Shown: one piece after another, positions 46,717 through 58,423 of the stretch
Position numbering within the stretch: the first letter of the stretch is position 1
Layout: each line of letters begins with the position of its first letter
Origin: Tetraselmis striata
Taxonomy: Eukaryota; Chlorophyta; Chlorodendrophyceae; Chlorodendrales; Chlorodendraceae
Assembly (NCBI GenBank): GCA_006384855.1
Contig: VCJN01000748.1
Coordinates: 1 to 64,000, forward strand
Length of the DNA: 64,000 bases
Direction of reading: 5' to 3'
The notes under the pieces: generated by a model
Database searches by the model: none
Seen by the model: the letters and a program-made list of their open reading frames with translations, nothing else
Told to the model about the DNA's origin: nothing
Translations under genes and position numbers: made by a program

Positions 46717-47512
46717 ACTATACTAGGACGGCCACGTCATGGCTGCATGGCATGCCACGGGCTCACGCGTCCTCACGGGAACAACCGTGGTAATGCATGC
46801 ATCTCTCTTCAAGTTGCTGCCCCTGCGCTGCACAATGCTTCAAGTTCACAAACCGGGCCAGCATAACCAATGTTGCTCTGATCTGACAGCATGTTGGATA
46901 ATCTGCCATGCAATATTGAAGGGCTTGGCGGCATACCCAATTTGGGAGGCGATGTCGAAGGTTACATAAAATGTTATCTCTCTCTCTCCCTCCCTCATGC
47001 GGTCTGTCATCAGTCTGATCCAACATGGATTCATTTGGGGTTCCGCATCTGTGAGCTTGATGGTCTTACTCACGAAACTGATCTTCACTTCCAACAAATC
47101 AAAGCTGCCACGGTCTGCTGTAATGTGAGCTAATCGTTCTGAATGACTCGATTGCGGTCGGTCTTAGGCGGCAACTACCCCAAGGCCCAGGATCATCACG
47201 ATGTACATGATTTGGTCATTTTGATGTCGTGCCTGATGCATCCGCTATGGATCTTTGGTTGATACGCTATGGTGGGGCCCGTGCCCTTATCCACCGGATC
47301 ACGCTCTTTGCTCCTCCTCAGCACCATGTAAATGGACACTCAGCGAATGCTGTTAAATGAATTGCGCCGCGCACCTCACTGCAGGCTATAATGTGCTATC
47401 ACAGTGGGAGCCACCGCCCAACATGGCGCCAATCTATCCGTCGCAGCGGTAGCCGGAGGTAGCGGCTCAGTGAACAGCAGCCACCCTCCGCGCGTCTCCG
47501 CAGAGTGGCGCC

Positions 47513-48939
47513 TCATGCCGGGGGCGCGTCCGCCTCCTTCATGGCCAGCCGCTTGAGGAACTCGTAGACGGAGACCATGCAGGTGGACCACAGCGCGGTG
47601 TTGGCCATCTTGGGCACCACCCCGCGCATCAGGCCCTGCGCGGCGCAACACCCAGTCGGCCCCGCCGTCAGCCGCACCACCCCCATGTAGGCGCCGGTAC
47701 GCAGGCAGCGAGCCGTGCGTGCGGTGCGGCAAGGCGGCTCTTTTAGCCGGGGGGGGGGGGGGGGGGGGGGGGGTTTATAAAACCCTAAACCAGGGTCTGC
47801 CTCATTACGTCCGGTAGGACCCAGACGGAAGATTATACCTCGCGCAACCACGACGTCTTTTACGATACGTTAAACCCCGCTCGTAACGTATCTTAAGCTG
47901 CGACGCAATCCTCACCTCACACTACACTACGGAACGACGCGATGGGGCGCCCGTTCGGGCTCATGGGACCTGTCTCACGATAGATACAGCGTCAGTGTCG
48001 GCGTTAAAATAAACGCTCGCGCTTCGCCAGCAGTCGACATCGTTACGGGGCAACCGGTCACGCGAGCGAGCTCCCTGTCGATATCCCGAGACTCGCGTGG
48101 ATTTCGTCGATGAAATTTGACGCAGTTTTCGCAAATTTGACTTAGCAGTATCGTAGACATACGGCAGTTACGTCGATGTGAATTGTGACTTACGTCATTA
48201 TGAATCACGACAGTTACGTCGTATCGATACGTCTCCCCAAAACTGGATCATGTCCGCCCCCTGCCTGCTCCAAACACCGGTTCGGCATGCATGGGGACGG
48301 GCCACGGCAGCGGTAGGAGAACCAGCGGCAAGAGCATCGGCACAGGCAGTTGCACCTGAAAGACCGCATATGACGCCGTGGGCAATGCTCGTTGCCTGTT
48401 ACCATTCACTGAAAATAGACGATGGGTGCTGACTCGCCCACAAGGACCCGTATCATAAGCCAGAAAATGGGCCTGCTAGCAGCCGATGAGGACATTGAAT
48501 ATAGTTTTGTCTGGGTTTGGTCTCTGGCAGGCGCAGCAGGCAGCCGCATCAAAACGGGTGGCCCCAGAGGAGACCCGGGGGGGGGGGGGGGGGGGGGCAG
48601 CGCCGGTCAGCGCCCTCCCGCCGGGCGGACTCACCGCCGGGCCGTCCCGCTGCACCAGGTCCTTCAGCACTCTGCGGAAGCTGGGCACCTCGCCGCCGCG
48701 GTGCGTGTGCGCCACCTGGATGCGCGTCTGGGGAGTTTGGGGGAGGCGGGTTGCGGGGGGAGGGGGGGGGGGGGGTGCATCGATGAAAGTCATCAGGAGT
48801 TAGTTTCAGGACGGGTAGGGGGGGGGGGGTTGAATTGCTATGCGTTATGTTGGAAGGGTGTGGGAGGGGTCGAAGAGGATATGTCGCCACGGATTGGACT
48901 TGGAAGTGTTTCCACTGTCATGTCACTACCTGCATTAGA

Positions 48940-48973
<34 letters not shown>

Positions 48974-51639
48974 GGGGGGAATTGCTATGCGTTATGTTGG
49001 AAGGGTGTGGGAGGGGTCGAAGAGATATGTCGCCACGGATTGGACTTGGAAGTGTTTCCACTGTCATGTCCCTACATGCATTAGAAGTCCGGGGGGTGGA
49101 GGTCATTGGGGATCGTTGTGAGGGTTTGCATAACTGTTTTGATTATAGGGAGGGAGGGGGCAAGCGGATGGGGGGGGGGGGGGGGGGGGTATAGAGGTCA
49201 CGGGGAGAGAGGAAGAGTGGTGAAGATGTTGCGCGGCCCGGTGGGTGCCCACGGCCAGGATGGGCCCGGGAAGGGGGGCGAGGGGCGGGGGGGGGGGGGC
49301 ACGCCTTGATGACGTCCAGCGGGTTGGTGATTACGCCGGACGTCAAGCCTGCCGCCACCGACGCCGCCGTCTGCAGCGCGGCGGGGCAGCTGCGGCGTCA
49401 GCGGGTCCCTCCACAGCAGCGCTGCCGGGACCGGCTGCTGCTGCTGATGCCCTCGATGATGGGAAATGCGGGCGCCGGGCGTGTGGGCATGTGCGGGTGT
49501 TGTGACATGTGGCGGGAGGGGGGGGGGGGGGGGAGGGGGAGGCACCTGCACCGCCACGACTGTCGAGCCCGGCGGCGCAGCCTCCGCGACCCTGGGGCGC
49601 CCGCCCTCGCCCTCGCCAACGCCCGCTCGGCCCTGCCAGCCGCAGTCCAGTCTGGATGTAAGCCCCCCCTAAGCAGACCTTGCTGAACCGCATTCCTTTC
49701 ACTCATGGGGATCAGCATCACGAAGGCGTCGGCGTCGGCAGCCCCACCAGCATTAGTAATCCCCCCCCCCCCCCCCCCCCCCCCCCCCCACCTTGCATCT
49801 GCTGCCCAATCCTATGAAGCATGATCCACGAGTACGACCATAACTATCACCATTGCCGTGAGCATGGGCTGCCATAAGCCCCCAACCCCCCGACCTTTGA
49901 GAACTTCGTGATTGGCATTTCTGACGTACGTCAGCACCAGCATTTAACCCCCCCCCCCCCCCCCCCCCGCCTGGTCCCCCTCCTTTCCCCTCCCTGCTGC
50001 CCCGTCTCAATTGGGCACAGCAACGCCGTCATCTCAGTCCGTCACATGACAACCATCACCATCGGGATGAGCATGAGCAGCTATAAGCTCCCTCCCCCCC
50101 CCCCCCCCCCTTCGCTCCGTGTACATGTTGGAGCTGGGGGGGGGGGGGGGGGGACTGGTGACCCGCAGTCCTCCCATACACCAGCGTCACATCAGCATTC
50201 CCATGACCCGCCTCCGCGCCCAATGTGGTGCCCTGCTCGACACTCAGTCCGACACCCTACCACCATCACCACCACCACCGGTGATGATGGTGATGATCAT
50301 GAGCAGCCGCAGCCGCAGCCCCTCGAGCCCCCCGTCCTCGAGGCCCAAACCGCAGAGGAGGATGGGGGGGGGGGGGGGGGGGCACCTCGATGCTATTCCA
50401 GATGAGGCGCTGGTAGCCGCCGTACGCGCTCCACCAAATGGCGGACGCCGGCATGTAGGTGGCCAGGCTGGGCCCCAGCCCTCGGTACAGCCCGCGCACG
50501 CCCTCCGCTGCCAGGATCATGCGGACGGCCTGCCGGGTGGCGCCCGCAGCGGGCGAGGACGAGGCCAAGCGATGAGAGGGGGAGCAAGGCGGCGCCCAGG
50601 GGAGGGGGGGGGGGGCTTGATGATGGCGAGGGTGGACTGAGCCAAGTGGGTGGGATGGTGTGTGTGTGGTGTGCATACATGCGCGGGGTGGGCAGCGAGC
50701 AGCGCGGTGAGGGGTGGGCGCACCTGCAGTCCGTTGCGGTACTGAGGCGCCGCGTGCCCCTCCGCGCTGCCGCCCATCCCCCTTGCCCCCTGCACCATCA
50801 GCCGCTGGCTGACCTGCGGCGTGCGGCGTGCGCCCTCAGCCACCGTGCCCCCCTCTCACCCCCCCCCCCCCCCCCCCCAACCCCGGATGCGGGAAAGTTG
50901 CGCTGCCTGTCAGGTGCAGCAGGGAGAGGGGGCGGCAGAGAGAGCGGCGTGGGGGCGGGGAGGGGGAGCAGAGGCATGGGGAGAGGGATGCGGAAGCAGT
51001 GGGGCGTAGTAGCAGGTGGCGGCAGCGGGGTGCATTCGGGGGGGGGGGGGGGGGAGGGGGGGCTTGCCACGTCCAACGGCACGGTGATGCCCTGGCTGCA
51101 GATGGAGGCGGTGGCGCCCGCCATAAAGTTGCCCAGCGCTGCCGCCTGGACGTCCCCCATCTGCAGGCTTGCTGCAGTCTGGGGGCGTGGTGGTGCGTGG
51201 CAGGGCGGGTGGTCTCAGGTGACGGGGCACCCGGGCCGGAAGGAGCGCCGCGACAGCAGGCGCGGGATGGGGATGGGGATGGGGGGGGGGGGGGGGAGTC
51301 GGGGGGGGGGGGGGGGTTGCCCCTGGATTGCCGCCGCACCTTCTGCCCGCCCGATTTGACGACCTCCAGCACGGTGAGATACACCTGCGCGGCATCGCCA
51401 CAGCTGCGCATGAGACACCCGTGGGCTGGCTGCCTGTGCCCTGGCGGGGTTTGGCTGTGTAATGGAAGCGGGGGGGGGGGGGGGGGGGGCATGGACCACG
51501 CGCACGGGGACGCTCCCGATGATGGTGGTGCCAAAGCCGCGGTAAAAGCCGCGCACGCCGTCCTCCCGCAGCACGTGCAGGAACGTCTGCTTGACGCCCT
51601 GCGGGGCCGGGACATGGGTGTTAGCGGGGCGCGAGGATG

Positions 51640-51696
<57 letters not shown>

Positions 51697-52263
51697 AGGG
51701 GGGAGCGGGGTGAAGGGGGCCGAAGCAAGACCACCTTGAATCCGGGGGACATGCCCGGGATCGCCATCTGCCTGGTCTTTATCACCGACAGCGGATACAA
51801 GGCTGTAGTGACGCCCTGCATGCGCAGAGGAAATGAAGACAGTGGCAGGTGAGCGCACGCACAGGGCGTTGAGGGGGTGGGGAGCAGGCGTCGCTCCGGC
51901 GGGCGCCTCGTGCTACCCGCATGACTCGCAAGGGCGCCCGCAGCGGGGCGTGATTGATGGGGCGCAATTGTTCGCGAGCACTCGGCGGTGCGTCGGGGCA
52001 CCCACCGAGAACAACCCGGCCCCGCCCATGAAGAACTTGGTCTTGTCCAGCCTGAAGGGCGTGAGTATGCGCCGGGTGTGGGGGGGGGGGGGGGTCGAGG
52101 AGAGATTGTGCGTCAAGCGGGGCCATCATGGCGCAAGTTGGGGGAGCTGACTGCGAGATGTGACGTGGGGCCGATTGGAACTGGGTTGGGGCTAGATTCG
52201 GGATTACTGCCGGGGGGGGGGGGGGGGGGGGGAGGGTTGCCTCTCCCAGTCCACCTCCTGCAT
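47513..52263 (-). CDS. Mitochondrial carrier, SLC25A44-like
   Basis: Six-helix transporter of the inner mitochondrial membrane. The nearest family I recognise is SLC25A44 (branched-chain amino-acid carrier in mammals) and its plant relatives. Twelve exons close in frame: 52263-52241, 52051-52006, 51815-51735, 51598-51500, 51384-51340, 51178-51068, 50813-50724, 50529-50386, 49632-49546, 49370-49305, 48727-48635, 47635-47513, giving 335 residues. The N-terminus MQEVDWERLDKTKFF is typical of the subfamily. The three carrier repeats carry PLSVIK (about 31-36), PLDVVS (132-137) and PLDVIK (259-264); only the third fits the canonical Px[DE]xx[KR] fully, the first lacking the acid and the second the final base. 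Introns 1, 6 and 10 have GC donors. Introns 1, 4, 6, 8 and 10 begin with poly(C) on the coding strand. Intron 11 (about 1 kb) holds a TTACGTC-rich segment at 48160-48230. Confidence 0.92.
49761..49789. repeat. 29-nt poly(C) run in carrier intron 8
   Basis: Uninterrupted C on the plus strand, hence G on the coding strand. It is one of a few runs in this gene with the opposite polarity (others at about 49949-49968 and 50094-50110). Confidence 0.97.
51639..51695 (+). repeat. (GT)n microsatellite in carrier intron 3
   Basis: Nearly uninterrupted GT repeats of about 28 units with one GC interruption. On the coding strand this reads (AC)n. Confidence 0.97.
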
Positions 52264-52469
52264 CACGACTGGCCAGTCCCTTTCTGCGGGCTCTCCAAGT
52301 GGTCGGCTTGGTGTTGAGGTGCCTACTGGGGGTTCGTCATATCCTGCGGATCAAGGCGAGGTGGGAGTTGGAAGTAGTCCGCACAGAAGACCACAAGCAG
52401 CAAGCTTATTTCGCTGACTTCGGAGCAATGGTACCTGTATTGTAGTGAGTGGCGGCGATATGAGTTTTT

Positions 52470-52990
52470 ACGCCCCGGGACAGGACTGGCGGCAAAGTGA
52501 AACACCCTTGTTTGCAGCGTCGTTTTTCCTGCTCCCGGCCGGGGCGGGGCAGGACTGGCAAGTGAAACCCTTGCAGCGTCTCTACGACGGCGCCGGTTTG
52601 GCAGCGATCCAGTTTTTTTTCGCCCCCGGGACAGGACTGGCAAGTGAAACCCCTTGCAGCGTCCCTACGACGGCCGTTTAGTGAGGCAGCGATCGAGGTA
52701 CGGAAAGCCCTGGGTAGCCGACGCTCCGTCAACAAGCAAATTGCCGAAGCATTCGTCTGCAAGACTAATTGCGGGCCGGTGATGTAGTTTCCAACACTGT
52801 TGGATCACCGTCTAAAACCACTGCCATCATAATACCACGCATTGACCACGAAAGGTCCGCCCTACCCGTTTGGGGGTCGGCCCATTCGAGTAATGCGATA
52901 TGGGGCAAGCCCCGACCCGCAGAGCAAAGCATTTCGGGAGTGCGATGCATGTGCAACAAAAAAGGCAATGTGAGGTAGGGCCCGACGCCA
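52470..52990. repeat. Dispersed repeat family B, copy 2, with a short tandem block
   Basis: 52470-52675 contains three diverged units with GACAGGACTGGC, AGTGAAAC, CTTGCAGCGTC and CTACGACGGC. It is followed by the same order of landmarks as copy 1 at 14.1-14.7 kb, including GCAAATTGCCGAAGCATTC and TTTCCAACACTGTTGGATCACC. The SINE present in copy 1 is absent here, so this copy represents the empty site. Confidence 0.7.
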
Positions 52991-53429
52991 TAGCTGGAAA
53001 ATTTCCTATTCCCAATCAGCGATAAGGCCTCCGTACACGTATATCCTCGTGCTCTTAGGTTCGGTAGCTTGGCATATATGGCTACCTACTCGACCTCTCT
53101 CGCAAGAGGGGTGTTCCTGAAATGCGAGTAGTTGTTAGATCGGGTGGGTTCGATTCGCGGGGACACGTGGGCGGCACTATCTATGTAGCCTCCGACAAGC
53201 TTTGTATGACATTCTTATTAGGTAGGCTATATCCCTCGCCTATTCCCCGCTCAGCTTGGGCATGAGGCTGTGAGTATGCCCCCCTCCGTCAGCCGAACGG
53301 GCACTGCCCGTCTGTAAGTACATCATGATGTACGCAATTTTGAGCACTTGTACGCACATCGAAACTTTACTACATCAGAGAATAACGAGGTACCTACAAT
53401 TTATTTACTATTTCAAGGCACTGCGAAAC

Positions 53430-54300
53430 GTACCTCGACGTTTATTGTATCACGTAGAAACTTGATGCGTGCCTCCAGGTTGAACTGCCGCCCGTATGCC
53501 CGCTCCGTGTCAGTGGTAGGTGTCAGCACCTCTGGCCACGCACTTCACTCGAGGCCCGCATCTGCATATGCCATACGGCATGTATTCATATGACGGCAGC
53601 CTAGACACAGTGCGTATGAGGGCAGGGGGTGGGGAGCACTACACGCTCCATCTAGAGCTATGGGTCGCAGGCATGGATTGCCGCCCTTTCCCGCTCGTGG
53701 GCTTTGACTCGGCTGAACAGATTGTGCATGCCCAATTTCATCATCTCATCAGACAAATACATGCTTCACATTTGCGCATAGGTTCACATGCAGTTGAAGC
53801 CCTCCTTCCGCGGCTTCTTGATGGACTCGTCCACATGTTGTCACTTCCCTCAAATAAACCTACCATGCCTAAACCCAATACCTCCCACAACCCTACCACA
53901 TATACTCACGGCGTACCAATACCGGGATATCGCGCGCGAACTACTTATGTACGAGAATGCTTTATGCGTGCCGCGCGCGGCGCGTCCAGCACACAGCAAA
54001 CTCCCTCACCCACCCCGAGCTGCACATACCGCGCTCGCCGCCGGTGCGCGCATCCAATGCGCATCACGACCCCCGGAACGCGAAGCCTATCCCTTGGGTA
54101 CACATAACTGGCGGAGGTCGGGCAGGTGGCGCCCACAGTGGTCAGCACCGGCTGCGCACTCGGCCGTATCAGGTACGGATGCCGCCCTTTTTGCCCACTC
54201 ACTCACCGCAGCCCACCCACGCCAAACAAAATCGGGGACATCTCGGCACCGATCCCACCCGACACGGACCCGATATCGCTAGAGGGAGGGGAAGCTGAGG
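53430..54300 (-). CDS. Possible unidentified gene, scattered coding-like exons
   Basis: Reading leftward on the minus strand there are short coding-like stretches near 54290-54230, 54170-54100, 53835-53790 (VDESIKKPRKEGF) and 53545-53435 (ERAYGRQFNLEARIKFLRDT). The last is followed by a GTACG donor-like site. The composition is protein-like and differs from the flanks, but exon borders and frame joins are not secure and no family is recognised. It could be a diverged host gene or a transposon remnant. Confidence 0.25.
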
Positions 54301-54345
54301 TCGTTACCGTGGCGGATTTTTGAGTTACTCCGATGTTCTCTCGCA

Positions 54346-55640
54346 TTGTCCGTCGATGGGGCAGGGGGTAGGAAGCTGAAAACCCGTCGCGCCGACGCGG
54401 CGCCCCAACGGTATGGCGCGGCGCGAGAACTGCGCTCGGTGCGTTTTGGCCATTTCGGCCAACCAGCCCGCCGCCTCCAATTTCTGTCGGCAGTGTGGCA
54501 AGTAAACCCGATTTCTAGACGGACTGGCAATGGAAGGCGCGGGAGGCGCTGGCAGGAGGCGCTAGTCTCGGCGGTGACCGAGGCAATGTCCGGCCGCTTT
54601 GAACAGCCACCACATGCGGAGAGGCTTGCAGCCCACGACAAAGACCTTTCGCGGCGCGCCAGCGGACCTCCTCATCTCGTTCTGCGAGGCACGACGGGAC
54701 ATGTGGCACGGTCCGCGTCACAGCCCGAGGCGGGAGCAAGAAGGCCAGATACATGACCACCTTTCGCGAGCGGCATCGAGGGAGTTGAGTCGGTCGCCGT
54801 CTTCAAGGACGTGCACGGCGGGCCGCTGAAGGTTCGCAATCACATGCGGCTTGCGAAGAAGCCACGGGCTGATGCACGCGCGGAGCAGCATTTGAAGTGG
54901 GGTCAGGATGACCGACATGGGGACATCGTGCTCACGTTGTATCCTCAGTCCCTAGAAGTGAAGGAAGAGCCATTCTGGGGCCATGGCAGGTGAAGCAAGG
55001 TAGTGAAGGGGACTGTGTATCTCCACACCGGAGTGGTGGCAGCGAAGGAGGGCACCGACATGCAGCTACTCAGTGGACCCAAGTGATCCAAAGGTTTGGC
55101 CCTTCTTCCCTACCATTGATGATCCCAAAGCACACGCAATGCGCAAGTTGCATGCGCTGTGCGACGCTCATTTCATGCACCACGTGGGACCGATGGACGC
55201 CAACGACACTATGCGCTATGTGTTGGGCTGGGACTGATGTAGCGCACTCATCCCGCCACCCCCTTCCCGGACAGATAGGTGGCTCTATATTCCGGTGCGA
55301 GGGGCCCCAGGGCGAGAGCGAGGCAGACGGGAGGCGTTCTAGACTGTGCGCTCATGGCGAGCGCGAGCTGCGTAGTGAGCGCGCTCGGACGCTGCGCGCT
55401 AAGAAGCGGCAAGAGCGCATGGAGCGAGAGTCAGCGGGTACCTGAGACAATACCAGCGGAGGTAACTATTCAGTGCCAAGCAGCCCACATCGGCGCAGCC
55501 CTGAAAGCCACGACAACATTGACAGCTGGGATGCATCAAACTGTCGGCCAAATGTGAAGAAGTACGACATGCAGAGGAAGGCGGAGCATGAAGCAGCGAT
55601 GCAAGCGGGAGGCGAGGCGGGCAACATTGGTGAGTGGGGG
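54346..55640 (+). CDS. Unidentified coding-like region (repeat-associated)
   Basis: Plus-strand stretches with protein-like content: a CxxC...CxxC zinc-ribbon-like segment near 54430-54510 (NCARC, then FCRQCGK), a basic region around 54776-54990 (HMRLAKKPRADARAEQH), a segment near 55080-55236 (VWPFFPTIDDPKAHAMRKL) and a charged helix near 55340-55440 (RTLRAKKRQERMERE). They change frame between segments, so either introns or decay separate them. AACATTG followed by GTGAGTGG near 55630 looks like a donor. Family not recognised; it sits beside family-C repeat copy 3. Confidence 0.3.
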
Positions 55641-55685
55641 GGGGGGGGGGCTGAGGGCGGCGGGGGTGAGCCGAGCACCCGCCGC

Positions 55686-56298
55686 TCACGTTACATGGTT
55701 ATCTATGGTAAATCCAGTAAGGGCGATAAGGGGAAGGGGAAGGGACACGCTCACTAGATGTAAATAATGCATCCACATTTTCCTTCGCTTCGCCGCTTTC
55801 TCTGCCATCTCTGCCTTTATGACATCTGCCTTTGCCTTGGGTAGGTGGGGCTGTGCATGATGGGCTGGTCCGTGCATGTCATGGTGGTGCGGCATCAAGG
55901 TGTTGCGCTTCATGACTTGGCCAGTCGTGCAGAGCGTCACCTTGCCGGACTTGAGAAGGCGCTGAGGCTAGTGGTTGCTGCCCTTGCGGGAGCCCTCCTT
56001 GATCTCCTTGTTGCAGTGCACCATACATGCACTGAGCGCTCTGCGCGTTCAGGTTGCCATGCAGTTCTATCCATTGGGGGAAGTGGCATGCAACTTCATG
56101 CATGTAAGGAGTGATGTCCTTTGCTGTCGCGATGAACATCTCCGTTGCTGTCCGCAGCTTCTTGGCTGCTGCCAGCCCGGTAGCCGTGAGGCCGCCAGGG
56201 TCTGCACTCAATGCCGCTGATATGCCGTCGCACTTCTCCCACACCGCTAGAATCTTGACTTTGCCAGCATGTAACGTAGAGATCGCGGCGTCAAGCAT
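55686..56298 (-). CDS. Unidentified coding-like region
   Basis: Minus-strand open stretches at 55879-56298 and 55686-55940, in different frames. The first has a helical composition and a segment ITPYMHEVACHFPQW followed by a Gly/Asn/Gln-rich part. From memory this recalls a TPYxHxxxxHxP motif seen near the end of several transposon-associated proteins. That link is weak, and no catalytic residues are identified. Confidence 0.3.
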
Positions 56299-56518
56299 AA
56301 GCTAGCAATCTACACTAATCAACGACTACATCGGCTCAACTACGCTTCCTACCCGCGCCACCGCGCATTTCTTCGGCTGGCTCCCTCACACGGTAGTCCT
56401 CCGCACCCTTTCTCGACAGCGCCCCCGCTCCGTCCGGCGCCGCCCCGCCCTCTATTTCCACCGTCGTGAAGAATTGAACACCGAGGTGGCTTACTAATCT
56501 CTTTCATACATCCTTTTG

Positions 56519-56905
56519 AACTGTTTAGAGCTAAAAGGAAGTAGTTCTTGGGGTTTCCTGTCCCTCCTCCAGCCCTAGGGTATACAGGTATCGAGACATG
56601 TTGCCCGCGGCCTCCACGCCACGCCAAGTTGACGGGCCACGGAGCAATCGCGCTCATGTACGAGCAACCGCGGTGCTTGAATCAATGCCGTAGTACGGCA
56701 CTTTACGTGCCGCACTCGACAAAATCATCGGTCACCCCATACCCACCGAATCTTATAGACCATCATCGTCTGCTAGACGGGGCCACTCTCTTACTTTGTG
56801 CCGGCCTCCCGCACGCACAACCCACCCTCCCTCCCTTTTTTGTGGCTCTTTGCCGCAAGCCCCCCGCCCTTTACGTGTAGATAAGCCTGCGCAATTTTCG
56901 GCATA
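56519..56905 (-). repeat. Dispersed repeat family C, copy 3
   Basis: Reverse complement of copy 1 over its full length, ending at the same boundary word (TGTTTAGAGCT read on the plus strand at about 56519-56529). It keeps the TGCCGTACTACGGCA palindrome. It is closer to copy 1 than copy 2 is. Confidence 0.8.
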
Positions 56906-57261
56906 TCTCCCTTGCCCCCCTGGAAATTCGCGCGAGCGACGTGTACCAGTACAGCCTGTACGCGGGTAGTCTCTGACGAGTGACGATGGCTGTGAGTGTT
57001 TGACGTTGCTTAATTAGGCGGCAATTTTCTTACTTGTCAATTTCTTTTTTTCCTCTCCCTACTACCAGTCCCGCCCGTCCCAACAGTAAACCGCTCTGTA
57101 TATCGTGCTCTGTGTATCCTGGAGATATTATAATATATACTCCTGCTATGAGTACTACCCAATCACGACAACGGTACGCGCGGGTACGTACGAGTCCCGT
57201 ATCTGCCGCTACCATCGCTACCAGTACTGATGATGCTTACAGCAGGTGAGGATTACGAAGG

Positions 57262-57328
57262 TTTCTTTTCCTTTCCTTTCCTTCCCCAGTACCTGGTACT
57301 TTCCGTGCATTCTCTTGACGCTCTCCCT
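57262..57328 (-). repeat. Short dispersed repeat
   Basis: Contains TTCTCTTGACGCTCTCCCTG and matches the reverse complement of 33147-33201. The core TTGACGCTCTCCCTG also occurs at about 35445. No coding or tRNA-like structure is seen. The sequence 56906-57700 around it is otherwise featureless. Confidence 0.65.
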
Positions 57329-58423
57329 GAAAAAATTACAAAGGTGGGATTACATTGTAATCCTTACTCGCGACGAAGGATTACCAGCAGTTAGTTCTGT
57401 TAGTTCTGTTTGTATAGTGCGCATTTGTTTGAATCCCTGATGTAATTAAAGGATTACCAGCATACCAAACCCATCTAATTAGCGGAATACCGGTTTCATC
57501 ACTGGTACGAGTACCTGTAGCGCTACTGGCGGTACAAATCAGCTCGTGTTATTAGCAGCAGGCGGCGGCCCTCACCTGGAGCTCCGTACCTGTAGTTCAT
57601 AAGGAAAGCTTCAGCTTGGCCGCGTGGCCGCGCGTAGTACAGCACGATACAGTACCAGGTAGAGAATCAGCCGCATTACATGAACTTCCCCGATCAAGTC
57701 GCTAAGGATTAATCAGCTCCGTCGCACGCTGCCGCAAACCACTTTCCCGAACGTCGCCAGACCAACTGCTGGATAGTCGCTCTCCAGCCGACGATCCCGG
57801 TCCGTCTCGTGGAAAGTTGGCCCGGAAATCCCACTCACAGTTGTCAGACGTGCGACATAGAGCGATCGGAGGACAGTCAACATGATGCAGGTGGACAGGC
57901 CTGTTCCGCTCGGGATGTTGTCGCCTACTTCTGTTCTTCAACCCGAAACGTTGGCTACGCCATATTCTGCAGTAGATGTGGCTCTGCTTCTCAGGTGCGT
58001 CTCCCCCTAAGCCTACACGGTGCGTCCGCGCTGCGCCCATACGTGAAGGGTCACCAGGTTGATGAATCTCCCCCTCCCTCTCCCTTGATGTAACTGCGCG
58101 GGGGGCTGTGCTGGCGCAGCAGTCGTCCCTGGTGTGGTCGAGGCGCTGGGTATCGCCGCTGATCCGGATTTTGAAAAACTCTAGATAAGTGCCGTAACAA
58201 AGCACGAGGCGCCGCCACGCGGCACGCGCGCGGCGGGCGGCGATGTTTATGAGGACAGTACAGTACAGCATCGGTATACTGATGGCGGTACTGCGTTGCC
58301 GGCGATATTTGACGCCGCACGTTCCAGCTGGTGGTGAAGGCGGGGTCCCTCAGCCAGAGTCTCGCAGTCGCACCCTGCGCATAATACTTCCCCCGCCGGT
58401 CCAGCTGAAAAGTCCTCTGAAAC

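Noticed and set aside
50646-51858. Overlapping long open frames on both strands in the carrier gene
   Set aside because: They run through poly(C), poly(G) and (GT)n tracts and through introns; the spliced carrier model explains the conserved parts.
53120-53165. tRNA-like word GGGTTCGATTCGCGG
   Set aside because: No matching A box, acceptor stem or anticodon arm could be folded, so not called as a tRNA or SINE.
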